Shown here in pieces: positions 56,198-64,000 of a stretch of DNA of 64,000 nucleotides. The stretch is taken from the NCBI GenBank assembly GCA_006383075.2, contig SMNH02000002.1, forward strand, positions 259,127 to 323,126, read 5' to 3'. The stretch is from Kordia sp. TARA_039_SRF (GTDB lineage Bacteria; Bacteroidota; Bacteroidia; Flavobacteriales; Flavobacteriaceae). A model generated the notes under the pieces. It did no database searches. It saw only the letters and a list, made by a program, of their open reading frames with translations, and was not told where the DNA came from. A program made the position numbers and the translations under genes. Numbering within the stretch: the stretch's first letter is position 1; every line of letters starts with the position of its first letter.

Positions 56198-58393
56198 TTA
56201 TTTTGAATCAATTAGTTTCGCATACGTTCCTTGTAAGTTGAGCAACTCTTGATGCGTTCCTCTTTCTACAATTTTTCCAAATTCCATGACAATGATTTCG
56301 TCACAATCCATAATGGTACTCAATCTGTGTGCTACAATCAAACATGTACAACCGCGTTTTTTGATGTTGTCCATAACGATTTTTTCCGATTTTGGGTCTA
56401 ACGCACTTGTAGCTTCATCCATGATTAAAAACGAAGGATTGAGCGCTAGAGCGCGTGCAATTTCCAAGCGTTGGCGTTGTCCTCCACTAAAGTTTGCACC
56501 ACGTTCAGAAACTTCACTGTCGTACGCATTAGCTCTTGCCGCAATGACATCGTGAATGGCTGCATCTTTTGCCGATTGAATGATGTGCTTTTCTGGAATA
56601 TTTGTATCCCAAAAAGCTATATTTTCTTGAATGGTTCCTTTAAACATCAATACTTCTTGATCAATTACCGCAACCGATTCTGTGATGACGTGACGTGGAA
56701 TGTCTTTTCTGAGTTTTCCATCGAAACGTATTTCGCCTTCCCACGGTTCGTATAATCCTGAGGCAATTCGCGCTACGGTAGATTTCCCACTTCCCGATCC
56801 ACCAACCAAAGCAACTCTGCTTCCTGGTTTTAGTGTAAGACTGAAATCGTTAATCAATGCTGGCATCGTAGTGTTATAGCCAAACGTGATGTTTTTCATT
56901 TCAAAATGTCCCGTCAGCTTGTTGAGTTTTGCACTTTCTTTGATGGCTGCCGTTTCTTCATCATCTTCTTTAAATTCACTCGCAATTTCATAGTTGAGTA
57001 CATCGTCAATACGTCCCATATCGCCTTCTACTTCTTGCAACATGCTTCCCGTAGTAACGAGTTGATTTACAGGTCCCATAAAATTATTCATCAAGTATAG
57101 AAAAGCTACCAACATTCCCAACGTCATTTGTCCGTCCATTACACGCATTGCTCCTGTTCCTAGTACAATAGTTGTGGTTAGTGACATGAGTAATGGTGGA
57201 ATGATGTTGAGTCGCGTTGTCAGCCAACCCAATTCTTGCTGTGCATTCATCACTTTTGCCAAATATCCTGTCCAAGTTGTAAAAAAGTCATTTTCTCTTC
57301 CAGATGCTTTGAGCGTTTCAATCATGCTGATTCCTGAGGTGGTTGTTCCGAGAAGTTTTCCGCTTTCGTTCATGAATCGTCTGTTTCCGTCTTTACGCGC
57401 TCTTGAAACATATCGTAAGGCAAAAATGTTTAAGGCTGCCATTCCAATTCCAATTATTGTTAAGACTACATCGTACGAAAACATCAACATGGCGTAAAAA
57501 ACGACGACAATCACATTTAAAACGGCGTTTGCCAAATCGCCACTGAGCAGTTTTGCTACTTTATCATTGAGTGAAACTCTGTTTCCAATTTCTCCGCTGT
57601 AGCGTTGTGTAAAAAATGCTATGGGTAGATGAAAAACATGCCAGAGAAATTTACTCGAAGACGCGAGCGCCAGTTTTGTTTCTAATCGTAAGAGATAGTA
57701 TTGCTGTAAGTAGACCAACACCGAATTAACAATTAAAATACCGCCCATGACCAGCAATAACGGCATGACAAATTCTGAGATTTGATTGACCAAATATTTG
57801 TCAATAAACACTTTGGTAAATGACGGAATGACTAATCCTGGAATTACGAGAAAGAGACTCGCCAAAATGATGTAGGTAATCGCCATTTTAGAATTCGTGA
57901 TGCGTTCTGCCAACGAACTCATCATGCTTTTTTTCTCGTTTCCTTTTTCAAACGTTTCTGTAGGTTTGAATGTTAGTACAACTCCCGTAAAAGCATCGTC
58001 GAATTCTTCGTGACTTACATGGTATCTTCCTTGCGCAGGATCGCTCAGATATACTTTATTTTTGGTAAATCCTTCGATAACTAGAAAGTGATTGAAGTTC
58101 CAAAAAATAATGGCAGGCATTTGTATTTCTTTCAACTTTTCGATGGATTTTGCATATCCTTTGGCTTCCATTCCAAAGGTTCGTGCAGCTTTGAGAATGT
58201 TAGATGCTTTGAGTCCATCTCTGGATACACCACAAGCAATTCGCAGTTTTTCAAGCGGAACAAATTTTCCGTGATATCCTAGAATGATGCTTAATGCTGC
58301 TGCACCACATTCTACTGCCTCCATTTGTAAAACGGAAGGCGTTTTTACTGGCTTTGGCAGTTTTATCTTTTTTTCTTCTTTTACTTTGAACAT
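56198..58393 (-). CDS. NHLM-type ABC transporter with C39 peptidase
   Basis: 731 residues. The N-terminal C39 peptidase has catalytic C29 (MEAVECGAAALS), H101 (FNHFLVIEG) and D117 (LSDPAQGRY). Six TM helices follow, then the ATPase (GGSGSGKST, FSGGQRQRLEIARALALN, LIMDEATSALD). It should cut the leader after the double Gly and export the core peptide (TIGR03796). Second gene of the export block. Confidence 0.94.
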   Translation of the reverse strand: MFKVKEEKKIKLPKPVKTPSVLQMEAVECGAAALSIILGYHGKFVPLEKLRIACGVSRDGLKASNILKAARTFGMEAKGYAKSIEKLKEIQMPAIIFWNFNHFLVIEGFTKNKVYLSDPAQGRYHVSHEEFDDAFTGVVLTFKPTETFEKGNEKKSMMSSLAERITNSKMAITYIILASLFLVIPGLVIPSFTKVFIDKYLVNQISEFVMPLLLVMGGILIVNSVLVYLQQYYLLRLETKLALASSSKFLWHVFHLPIAFFTQRYSGEIGNRVSLNDKVAKLLSGDLANAVLNVIVVVFYAMLMFSYDVVLTIIGIGMAALNIFALRYVSRARKDGNRRFMNESGKLLGTTTSGISMIETLKASGRENDFFTTWTGYLAKVMNAQQELGWLTTRLNIIPPLLMSLTTTIVLGTGAMRVMDGQMTLGMLVAFLYLMNNFMGPVNQLVTTGSMLQEVEGDMGRIDDVLNYEIASEFKEDDEETAAIKESAKLNKLTGHFEMKNITFGYNTTMPALINDFSLTLKPGSRVALVGGSGSGKSTVARIASGLYEPWEGEIRFDGKLRKDIPRHVITESVAVIDQEVLMFKGTIQENIAFWDTNIPEKHIIQSAKDAAIHDVIAARANAYDSEVSERGANFSGGQRQRLEIARALALNPSFLIMDEATSALDPKSEKIVMDNIKKRGCTCLIVAHRLSTIMDCDEIIVMEFGKIVERGTHQELLNLQGTYAKLIDSK

Positions 58394-58407
58394 GGCGTGT
58401 GTGTTTT

Positions 58408-59673
58408 TTAATAGAGATCAAAGAATTTTTTCAACGCTGGTACAACAATCGCTGCTGGCGGTTCACTTTTTACGGTAATTTTCCCCATACAGGAAGTTCC
58501 TTCATTGATAGCAACTTCAGGGCCTTTGGCAGACGTCCATTTGAAACCGCTATATGAGTTTTCGTCTTTTTCAAATTCGACGTATACTTCAAATAAAGCT
58601 CCTTGCGACAACAATCCTTGAACTAATTGGTCGTTTTTAACGGTCATCATCATTCCTTTTTGCGTAATTGGAAAGTCAGATACATAGGTTACTTTTCCTT
58701 TCATAAAACCGTATTCTTGTGGCTGCACCGTTGAAGGAACCACAAGTGCTTCCATACCTTCTTTGATTTTTTTACCATCTTGTGACGGAATGTATAATAC
58801 ACCGCGTAATTTGTTATCCGCCGTGAGTTGATTTTGATTTTTTAGTTTGAACAACGGACTTCCTTGTCGTACAATAACACCAGCATCAGTAAGTAATTCA
58901 ACGACTTCACCAGCGTGTGCACTTTTGATATTTGTTTGAATGTCATAGCGTTCTTGCAAATACGTCAGTTGACGTTCAGTTTCTGCAATACGCTGTTTGC
59001 TCATGTTTATTTTTTGTTGCAAATCAAATCCGAGATTGAGTTTACGACTCGAAGTTTGTACTTGTTGTCCTTTTAGACTTTCTATGGTATTGATAGAAGC
59101 TTCTATTTGCTGTTCTGTATTCACCACTTGTGTTCGCGTGATGAGTCCTTGCTCTAACAGTCCTTTTTCGGTGTCTAATTGATTTCTTAGAAATTCTAAA
59201 TTTTTCTTTTCAGATTCAATTTGCATGACAATTGTAGTTCGCTGCTGCTGAATTAACTCACTTTGCAAGCGCGTATCTTGATTTCCAAACGACAGCAATT
59301 GTTGCAAATCAAATTTGCGTTCTTCCAAAGAAGCTTTTACTTCTTCAATTTGTTGGTATAATTCTGGCTGTTCCACTGTTGCTATAACATCTCCTTCATT
59401 TACTACATCGCCAATAGCTACGTTTAAGCTAATTAGTTGTCCTTGCGAGGTTGCTACTACTTCGTGAATTTCTCCTCCTAACAATACTCCAACTACATTG
59501 AGCTTTGTTTTTACATTGCCAAAAAATGCCCATATAATTCCAGTTGCCAAGATGAGTGTAATCGTTATCAATGCTATCCAGCCTCTTGGGCTTGTCACTT
59601 TGATTAACTGATCTAATTTTTCGGGTGTAGAGAGTTTTTCAATTGCTGCTTTTCTAAAAAATCCTGCTGCCAT
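58408..59673 (-). CDS. NHLM secretion HlyD-type adaptor
   Basis: 421 residues. One TM helix near residue 34 (WIALITITLILATGIIWAFFG), a long coiled coil (about residues 100-260) and a lipoyl/beta-barrel part (GEIHEVVATSQGQLISLNVAIGDVV, AGEVVELLTDAGVIVRQGSPL). It joins the ABC exporter to TolC across the periplasm (TIGR03794 pattern). Confidence 0.92.
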   Translation of the reverse strand: MAAGFFRKAAIEKLSTPEKLDQLIKVTSPRGWIALITITLILATGIIWAFFGNVKTKLNVVGVLLGGEIHEVVATSQGQLISLNVAIGDVVNEGDVIATVEQPELYQQIEEVKASLEERKFDLQQLLSFGNQDTRLQSELIQQQRTTIVMQIESEKKNLEFLRNQLDTEKGLLEQGLITRTQVVNTEQQIEASINTIESLKGQQVQTSSRKLNLGFDLQQKINMSKQRIAETERQLTYLQERYDIQTNIKSAHAGEVVELLTDAGVIVRQGSPLFKLKNQNQLTADNKLRGVLYIPSQDGKKIKEGMEALVVPSTVQPQEYGFMKGKVTYVSDFPITQKGMMMTVKNDQLVQGLLSQGALFEVYVEFEKDENSYSGFKWTSAKGPEVAINEGTSCMGKITVKSEPPAAIVVPALKKFFDLY

Positions 59674-59694
59674 GATTCTATTTTTTTACTGTTT

Positions 59695-61260
59695 TTAATT
59701 GCTTGGAATTGTGTAAAACAATTCTCTATTTATGTTTACTGCGGTACCGTTGTCCTTTTTTAACAACAGTGTTCCTGTTTCGTATCGAAGGTTGATGATT
59801 GCATTGGCAAACTGCTGCTGCGCTTGCAAATAATCGAGTTGTGCAAAGGTTAAGCGCTCTTGAAATAAGATAAGATTCAACAGTGTTGTGAGTCCGTTTT
59901 GAAATTTTACTTGCTCATTGTTGAATACTTCTTGGTAAAATTCTAACGACTCCAATGCTTTTTCAAGAATTAAAACGCTATTGTCCAAGTTGTTCATCGC
60001 GATAGATACATTTAAGTCTATGTTTCGTTGCAAGTTGTTGTTTGCGATTTCCTGGTCTTTAAACGCCACTTCATTTTGAATGAATCGACCTTTTGCTAAG
60101 TTGTTATTTACAGGAAATGAAAAACGCAATCCGAGTCCGAAACCGACATCTCTTCCTTCGTTTCGCGAAAAAGTTGCCAACGCTCTGTCCAAACCATTGC
60201 CCATATTCATACCGCCGTAACTAACAAAACCCGTTAAATCGAGTTGTGGTTGCTTGTCGTTTTGCGCTAACTTGAGTTGTAATTCAATAGCTTCTTGTGT
60301 TTTCTTTGCTGCAATGATGTCCAATCGATTGTTTTGCGCGATTTCCTTAAAATCGTCAATATTAAAATCGTTGACGTAACCAGACTCTATGATGGAAGGA
60401 AACTCATCCATCGGGTTTCCTAGTCGTTTACTTTCTTCCTCACTGATTCCTATAACACGTCCCAAGTTTAGTTTGGCACTATACAATGCTTGCTCCGCCA
60501 CTTTGGTTTGTCGTTCCTGACTTGCCAAATCTGCTTGAATTTGTGCTAAATCGCCCGCAGGTTTTTTATCGGCTTTTACGAGTTCTTGCGTAATTTCTAA
60601 CACACGTCGTACTCTCGCTTCGTTTTGTTCAAAAACTTGTAAACTTTTGTATGCAGCTACGTACTGCCAATATGCTGTACCCATTTGCAATAATTCGAAT
60701 GAGTTGGCAAATTCGGCGTTGTCATCCACACTATCTAGGTTTAACTTGGAAGCTTCCTCCAATGCTGTGGCTATTTTTTTTCCTCTTCCGCGAAGTAACG
60801 GTTGCGTTAACGAAAGCGTACTTGTTACAATATGTTCTTGTGTAAATGCGCCTACGTCTTGGTTGAATCGGTTCAGTGGAAAATTATCATTCACCATGGT
60901 ATAATCTACCGAAAGGTTCACTGTAAAGCTGGAACGAAATTTACGTTGCAATCCCACAGATGCGCCTGTAAATCGAGAGTTTAAATCTCCCGTAAGGAAA
61001 CTACTGCGCGGATCCGCTTCAAACGGATTTAAGTTGTTTCTGGTAAGTGATAAACCTGACGTTAATTGATAGTCAAACGCACTGGTTTGAATTTTTAGTC
61101 CTCCTTCTGCGTTTGAAACCGTTAAGATGTTTCTTTTGATAATTGGATTTGTACCAAAGGTAAGTTCAGATAGTGTGACAATATCCGCAGGAATTGTGTT
61201 TTGTCCGTACGATAATACGGAAAACACTAAAAGACTTATGAGTACAATTTTATTGTTCAT
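59695..61260 (-). CDS. TolC-family outer-membrane efflux protein
   Basis: 521 residues. Signal peptide (ISLLVFSVLSYGQ), then the paired OEP helices with SLTQPLLRGRGKKIATALEEA, LLQMGTAYWQYVAAYKSLQVFEQNEARVRRVLEI and QEVFNNEQVKFQNGLTTLLNLILFQERLTFAQLDYLQAQQQ. It is the outer-membrane duct of the RiPP exporter. The gap to the HlyD gene is 21 bases. Confidence 0.93.
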   Translation of the reverse strand: MNNKIVLISLLVFSVLSYGQNTIPADIVTLSELTFGTNPIIKRNILTVSNAEGGLKIQTSAFDYQLTSGLSLTRNNLNPFEADPRSSFLTGDLNSRFTGASVGLQRKFRSSFTVNLSVDYTMVNDNFPLNRFNQDVGAFTQEHIVTSTLSLTQPLLRGRGKKIATALEEASKLNLDSVDDNAEFANSFELLQMGTAYWQYVAAYKSLQVFEQNEARVRRVLEITQELVKADKKPAGDLAQIQADLASQERQTKVAEQALYSAKLNLGRVIGISEEESKRLGNPMDEFPSIIESGYVNDFNIDDFKEIAQNNRLDIIAAKKTQEAIELQLKLAQNDKQPQLDLTGFVSYGGMNMGNGLDRALATFSRNEGRDVGFGLGLRFSFPVNNNLAKGRFIQNEVAFKDQEIANNNLQRNIDLNVSIAMNNLDNSVLILEKALESLEFYQEVFNNEQVKFQNGLTTLLNLILFQERLTFAQLDYLQAQQQFANAIINLRYETGTLLLKKDNGTAVNINRELFYTIPSN

Positions 61261-61271
61261 CTTATTGTGGT

Positions 61272-61790
61272 TTATACTTCTGAAAATTTTTGTAAAATTT
61301 GTCCAAATCGTGAGCCTGCTTGCGAAACTCCGTCCAACACATTTTCGTCGATTAAGTCTGCTTCGTCTGGCGAACCATATCCTAATTGACTTGTTGTTTT
61401 TCGCAATCGGTTGGATAGGAATAATGAGATAGCATAATAGAAATTTGCTCTAAATTCTAGGTTGTTTGCCAATCTGCTATTCATCAATTCTCTGGAAATA
61501 CAAAACACTGTGGTAGCTTTGGAAGCAATCACAGAAACTGACGGAGGCCTAGATTCTAAGAAAGACATTTCTCCGACAATTTCACCAGCACCAATTAGCG
61601 CAATGTGTTTATCACTAACACCATCTGTGATGGATAATTGTCCAGAAAGCACAATGTATAAATTGTCAATTGCCTCTCCTTTTTTAATTAATCGGTCCCC
61701 AACTTCTAGTTCAGCTTTACTACCATTGTGGATCATCCATTCTATATCTAAATCACTCAAATGACCTAATAAAAAAAGTACGCGTTTCAT
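61272..61790 (-). CDS. Cyclic-nucleotide-binding-domain protein without HTH
   Basis: 172 residues. The CNBD has YIVLSGQLSITDG and GEIVGEMSFLESRPPSVSV. The Arg expected to bind the cyclic phosphate (as R82 in CRP) seems replaced by Ser, so ligand binding is uncertain. No DNA-binding domain follows; the tail ends GSRFGQILQKFSEV. It is the first gene of the export operon and could sense the cyclase product. Confidence 0.85.
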   Translation of the reverse strand: MKRVLFLLGHLSDLDIEWMIHNGSKAELEVGDRLIKKGEAIDNLYIVLSGQLSITDGVSDKHIALIGAGEIVGEMSFLESRPPSVSVIASKATTVFCISRELMNSRLANNLEFRANFYYAISLFLSNRLRKTTSQLGYGSPDEADLIDENVLDGVSQAGSRFGQILQKFSEV

Positions 61791-61817
61791 ATTTTTTGTA
61801 TTAAATATTAGTTAGCA

Positions 61818-61853
61818 CTAAAGTATGTGTTGTAAAGGATTGAAAACTGCCAA
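61818..61853 (-). promoter_or_regulatory. TTGGC-N23 promoter of the export operon
   Basis: Minus strand: TTGGC (61849-61853), 23 bases, TACTTTAG (61818-61825). Confidence 0.62.
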
Positions 61854-61989
61854 CGAGACAGTGGAAAATGACATAAGGCTGTTGTCTACTACTTCGGGCG
61901 AGCTCAAGAAGCATTCAAAGGAAATTATTGAACTATTTCAACAGAAGTGTTGGAGCATTTTACAGCTCGATTATCGTGTGAAAAAATAA
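61825..61989 (+). CDS. Doubtful 54-residue frame
   Basis: ATG 61825 opens a frame with LLSTTSGELKKHSKEIIELFQ and a basic end. Composition is protein-like, but it overlaps the export promoter and no relative is known. It could be the tail of a lost gene. Confidence 0.22.
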   Translation: MCCKGLKTANETVENDIRLLSTTSGELKKHSKEIIELFQQKCWSILQLDYRVKK

Positions 61990-62020
61990 AAGGTACATTC
62001 CGTAAAAAATGTACCTTTTA
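61981..62020 (-). terminator. Terminator of precursor 7
   Basis: On the minus strand TAAAAGGTACATT pairs with AATGTACCTTTTA (13 bp), followed by TTTTTT. Confidence 0.9.
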
Positions 62021-62042
62021 TTTGTGCAGCTTTTTATAAGCA

Positions 62043-62393
62043 TTACGACCAACTACGCACAACAGATTTTATTCCGTGTACGACATAGTTCCAATCAATA
62101 GTTGTCGTAGAGCCTGAAGCTCCTGAAATGTCTTCCAGTTGATTGTCACTAAGTTCGGTATTTCCATAATTATTTGGTTTCGCAGGTATATTTAGATAAA
62201 TATGGTTTGGATTCGTTTGGTCTTCTACTACGAGTATTTTCCCTTCAGGGACGTTCCCTTCTTTTCCCGTAAATTTATTGAGCGTTTCTAAAGGCTTTTT
62301 GATTAAGTTCTTTTTGAAAACGCTATCTTCCCAAGCTTTTTTGTAAATGCTTGTAAGGAAATATTGTGCTTTTTGCTGTTCTGTTAATGCCAT
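62043..62393 (-). CDS. NHLP-leader RiPP precursor 7 (atypical cleavage site)
   Basis: 116 residues. Leader with AWEDSVFKKNLIKKPLETLNKFTG and YLNIPAKPN, but the end reads LSDNQLEDISGASGS instead of VAGG, so the double Gly is missing. The core is rich in Ser/Thr at its start (GSTTTID) and holds WNYVVHGIKSVV and RSWS. It has a Lys that an acyltransferase could use. Monocistronic, with its own promoter and terminator. Confidence 0.88.
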   Translation of the reverse strand: MALTEQQKAQYFLTSIYKKAWEDSVFKKNLIKKPLETLNKFTGKEGNVPEGKILVVEDQTNPNHIYLNIPAKPNNYGNTELSDNQLEDISGASGSTTTIDWNYVVHGIKSVVRSWS

Positions 62394-62416
62394 TTTTTAG
62401 AGGGTTTATGTGTTTG

Positions 62417-62455
62417 TAAAAGTAGTTGTTACCATACATACGAAACTGCCAAAAA
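62417..62455 (-). promoter_or_regulatory. TTGGC-N23 promoter of precursor 7
   Basis: Minus strand: TTTTTGGC (62448-62455), 23 bases, TACTTTTA (62417-62424). Confidence 0.62.
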
Positions 62456-62497
62456 GACGACAAGAACACCAAAATAAAGAGCTGCAGCTGTTTTGTT

Positions 62498-63157
62498 TTA
62501 AAGTCTTCTTGCTTTTAGAAGTTCTTTTGGAAACACACCATATTGCTGATTGAACAGTTTTGAAAAATAGTGCGTATCATAATACCCTACTGCGTATGAT
62601 ATTTGCGAAATAGTATCGTAAATATAATCGTCAATGAATTGTTTGGCTTTGTGCAAGCGCAGTATTCTAATGTATTTGTTTGGCGTAAGATGTAGCAAAC
62701 TTTTGATTTTCCGATGCAATTGACGTTCGCTTACCGCCAATTTATATGACAAATCGTAAAGATTGAGGTCTTTATGTTTGATGTTTTTATACACTTCACT
62801 CTCTAACTCCATCAACCATTTAGCATCTTGTTTAGAGATTTTATTCGGGTTGATTTCTTGTTTGCACATTGATTGTACGCGCTCATTGCTATAATATATT
62901 TGGTAAATTAATGGTAGGTTTTCGGTAGTTGCGTCAGAGCTTGCGCGCTCTACCACTTTTTCTATTAAGCTAGCAATTTGTTGACTGCTTGAAAAAATGA
63001 TATCGCTCGTATTGTCTTGTGTTGTCACTATCTTCCCCTTTGATAGTTTTTGATTGGCTTCTATAATGGAATCCAAAGGTGCTTTGATTTCCTTTACGAA
63101 TTGCATCAACATTTCTGAAGAACTCCAATCAATGTTATTAGCATTCAAATTATTCAT
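62498..63157 (-). CDS. AraC-family regulator with a degenerate H-box
   Basis: 219 residues. The C-terminal AraC HTH pair is clear: YKLAVSERQLHRKIKSLLHLTPNKYIRILRLHKAKQFI and ISYAVGYYDTHYFSKLFNQQYGVFPKEL. Around residues 18-40, MQFVKEIKAPLDSIIEANQKL looks like a histidine-kinase dimerisation helix (F..EI.TPL..I) in which the phospho-accepting His is a Lys. It may derive from a hybrid two-component protein. It is the likely local regulator of the RiPP promoters. Confidence 0.85.
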   Translation of the reverse strand: MNNLNANNIDWSSSEMLMQFVKEIKAPLDSIIEANQKLSKGKIVTTQDNTSDIIFSSSQQIASLIEKVVERASSDATTENLPLIYQIYYSNERVQSMCKQEINPNKISKQDAKWLMELESEVYKNIKHKDLNLYDLSYKLAVSERQLHRKIKSLLHLTPNKYIRILRLHKAKQFIDDYIYDTISQISYAVGYYDTHYFSKLFNQQYGVFPKELLKARRL

Positions 63158-63178
63158 GGTTTTGGTAGTTTAAAATGA

Positions 63179-63859
63179 TTATGCAGTGTACTTATATGGT
63201 TGGATGGTTTCTATCTTCCTTGTTGGAAGCATATATGGATCTATAACATCACTATCTAGTATGCCAGCTAAGTGTAGGTTTTTGACGTAAAAATCAATCA
63301 ATCCATCGTAGCTCATCGCAATAGGAATGGTTTCTGAGCCTAAGTATTCAATAGATTCGCCAATAATGTCTGTTTTAATTCCTAAGATGTTTAAAATGCG
63401 TAAAAGTTTACTATCGCATTCCGCAAAAGCGATGTTGTCTTTGTGTTCACAAATAGGAGCAATAGCATTCACCATCAATTTTTTAAGCAAACTAATGTCG
63501 CGCACTCCCTTTTTGATTGCAAAACGCCCAATGTGATATATATTATTTACATTTGGGTTTTTAATCACTAACAGCGGATTGATTCCAAAAATCTTCTGTA
63601 GTGGTAACACGTCTGTAAAGTTCCATTGTAAGACACGAATGGTTCCTAAAATGGCTCCATATTCGTCTTTGCTTACAAACACCTTAGCGTTTTTATAGTA
63701 ATCCAATTCCTCTTTGCAGATATCACTGATATCTTTTTTGTAATTTCCTGGAAGATTACTTTCCGAATGGTGTTTGAAGTTTTCTTGTACAACAAACTCA
63801 GCCAAGTTGTACATTTGGTTTTCCTGAAGTTTTTCTAAGTAATTGTTTGAGAGTATCAT
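63179..63859 (-). CDS. FeeM/GNAT-like N-acyltransferase
   Basis: 226 residues from ATG 63859. YNLAEFVVQENFKHHSESNLPGNYKKDISD, VFVSKDEYGAILGTIRVLQWN and HIGRFAIKKGVRDISLLKKLMVNA follow the N-acyl amino acid synthase (FeeM-type) branch of the GNAT fold. Relatives acylate NHLP-led RiPPs in the selidamide family. It lies 21 bases upstream of the AraC gene. The longer start at 63898 would overlap the -10 box (63880-63887) and is rejected. Substrate unknown. Confidence 0.75.
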   Translation of the reverse strand: MILSNNYLEKLQENQMYNLAEFVVQENFKHHSESNLPGNYKKDISDICKEELDYYKNAKVFVSKDEYGAILGTIRVLQWNFTDVLPLQKIFGINPLLVIKNPNVNNIYHIGRFAIKKGVRDISLLKKLMVNAIAPICEHKDNIAFAECDSKLLRILNILGIKTDIIGESIEYLGSETIPIAMSYDGLIDFYVKNLHLAGILDSDVIDPYMLPTRKIETIQPYKYTA

Positions 63860-63879
63860 GATTATATATGTTTTATACT

Positions 63880-63887
63880 CAAAGCTA
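63880..63887 (-). promoter_or_regulatory. -10 box of the acyltransferase-AraC unit
   Basis: TAGCTTTG (TANNTTTG) on the minus strand, 20 bases before the ATG. No good -33 TTTG at the right distance was found. Confidence 0.45.
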
Positions 63888-63948
63888 AATAGCATCACTT
63901 TCAGTTTTTTTACACAAAAGAGTAGTTCTGAATTGGTTACATAAAAAA

Positions 63949-63987
63949 CTACCCAAAAGGGTAGGTGAAAAAAAAAGTGGTATCTTT
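63949..63987 (+). promoter_or_regulatory. Perfect palindrome and -10 box for a gene beyond the window
   Basis: CTACCC-AAAA-GGGTAG (63949-63964) is followed by TATCTTTG (63980-63987), a plus-strand Bacteroidota -10 box. It probably serves a divergent gene starting after base 64000. Confidence 0.5.
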
Positions 63988-64000
63988 GTTAAAACTGCCG

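Noticed and set aside
63860-63898. Upstream start of the acyltransferase gene
   Set aside because: It would include the TAGCTTTG -10 box and adds a non-homologous hydrophobic stretch.

Overview
The window is a 64-kb chromosomal piece of a low-GC marine-type Flavobacteriaceae bacterium (Bacteroidota). The evidence is promoters of the Bacteroidota form (TTTG, 19-20 bases, TANNTTTG), few Shine-Dalgarno sites, and typical families (DUF4290, DUF493, fasciclin lipoproteins, TIGR03643, DUF6705). A Kordia-like genus is a plausible guess but cannot be proven here.

Region 1 (1-16.1 kb) is ordinary chromosome. It starts with a photolyase/light-response block: the end of one cryptochrome/photolyase, a TIGR03643 protein, folE, an SDR, TspO, an SRPBCC protein and a second photolyase. 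A two-domain fasciclin lipoprotein and an OmpA protein follow, then murA, DUF4290, DUF493, an AAA ATPase, recQ, fmt, HU, YqgE, a class IV aminotransferase, a START-like protein and tRNA-Met(CAT).

Region 2 (16,135-42,223) is a 26-kb integrative mobilizable element in the 3' half of that tRNA. It is bounded by 44-bp direct repeats, with a matching 24-bp repeat just inside each end and a tyrosine integrase next to the right end. It is a mosaic. A proteobacterial-looking mobilization core contains an XRE repressor, an AlpA-like gene, a second integrase, a MobF relaxase-helicase, a MobP-like relaxase with MobC, a coupling protein whose membrane part seems to be on separate proteins, DUF3768 and a RadC-like protein. 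Around it sit flavobacterial cargo genes. No T4SS channel genes are present, so transfer would need a helper. Six genes or operons of the core share TGTGCGTA placed exactly 21 bases before a -10-like hexamer. Two transcribed leaders look strongly structured. Cargo includes an NdpA-like protein coupled to a membrane protein, and a three-gene cassette (CPTVY-type small protein, DUF6879, DUF6082-like) that I know mainly from actinomycetes.

Region 3 (42.4-63.9 kb) is a RiPP gene cluster with seven NHLP-type (nitrile-hydratase-leader) precursor genes. The maturation genes are a LanM-type dehydratase lacking its cyclase half, a GT1 glycosyltransferase, a predicted HExxH protein (DUF7005-like) and, beside the seventh precursor, a FeeM/GNAT-like acyltransferase. 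Export genes are a C39-peptidase ABC transporter, a second ABC transporter, an HlyD adaptor and TolC. Two class III nucleotide cyclases and a cNMP-binding-domain protein lie inside the operons, and a divergent AraC regulator lies beside them. Four transcription units share TTGGC-N23-TANNTTTA-like promoters, which suggests one regulator ties precursors, export and cyclases together. Several precursor cores contain no Ser, Thr or Cys, so the dehydratase cannot modify all of them.
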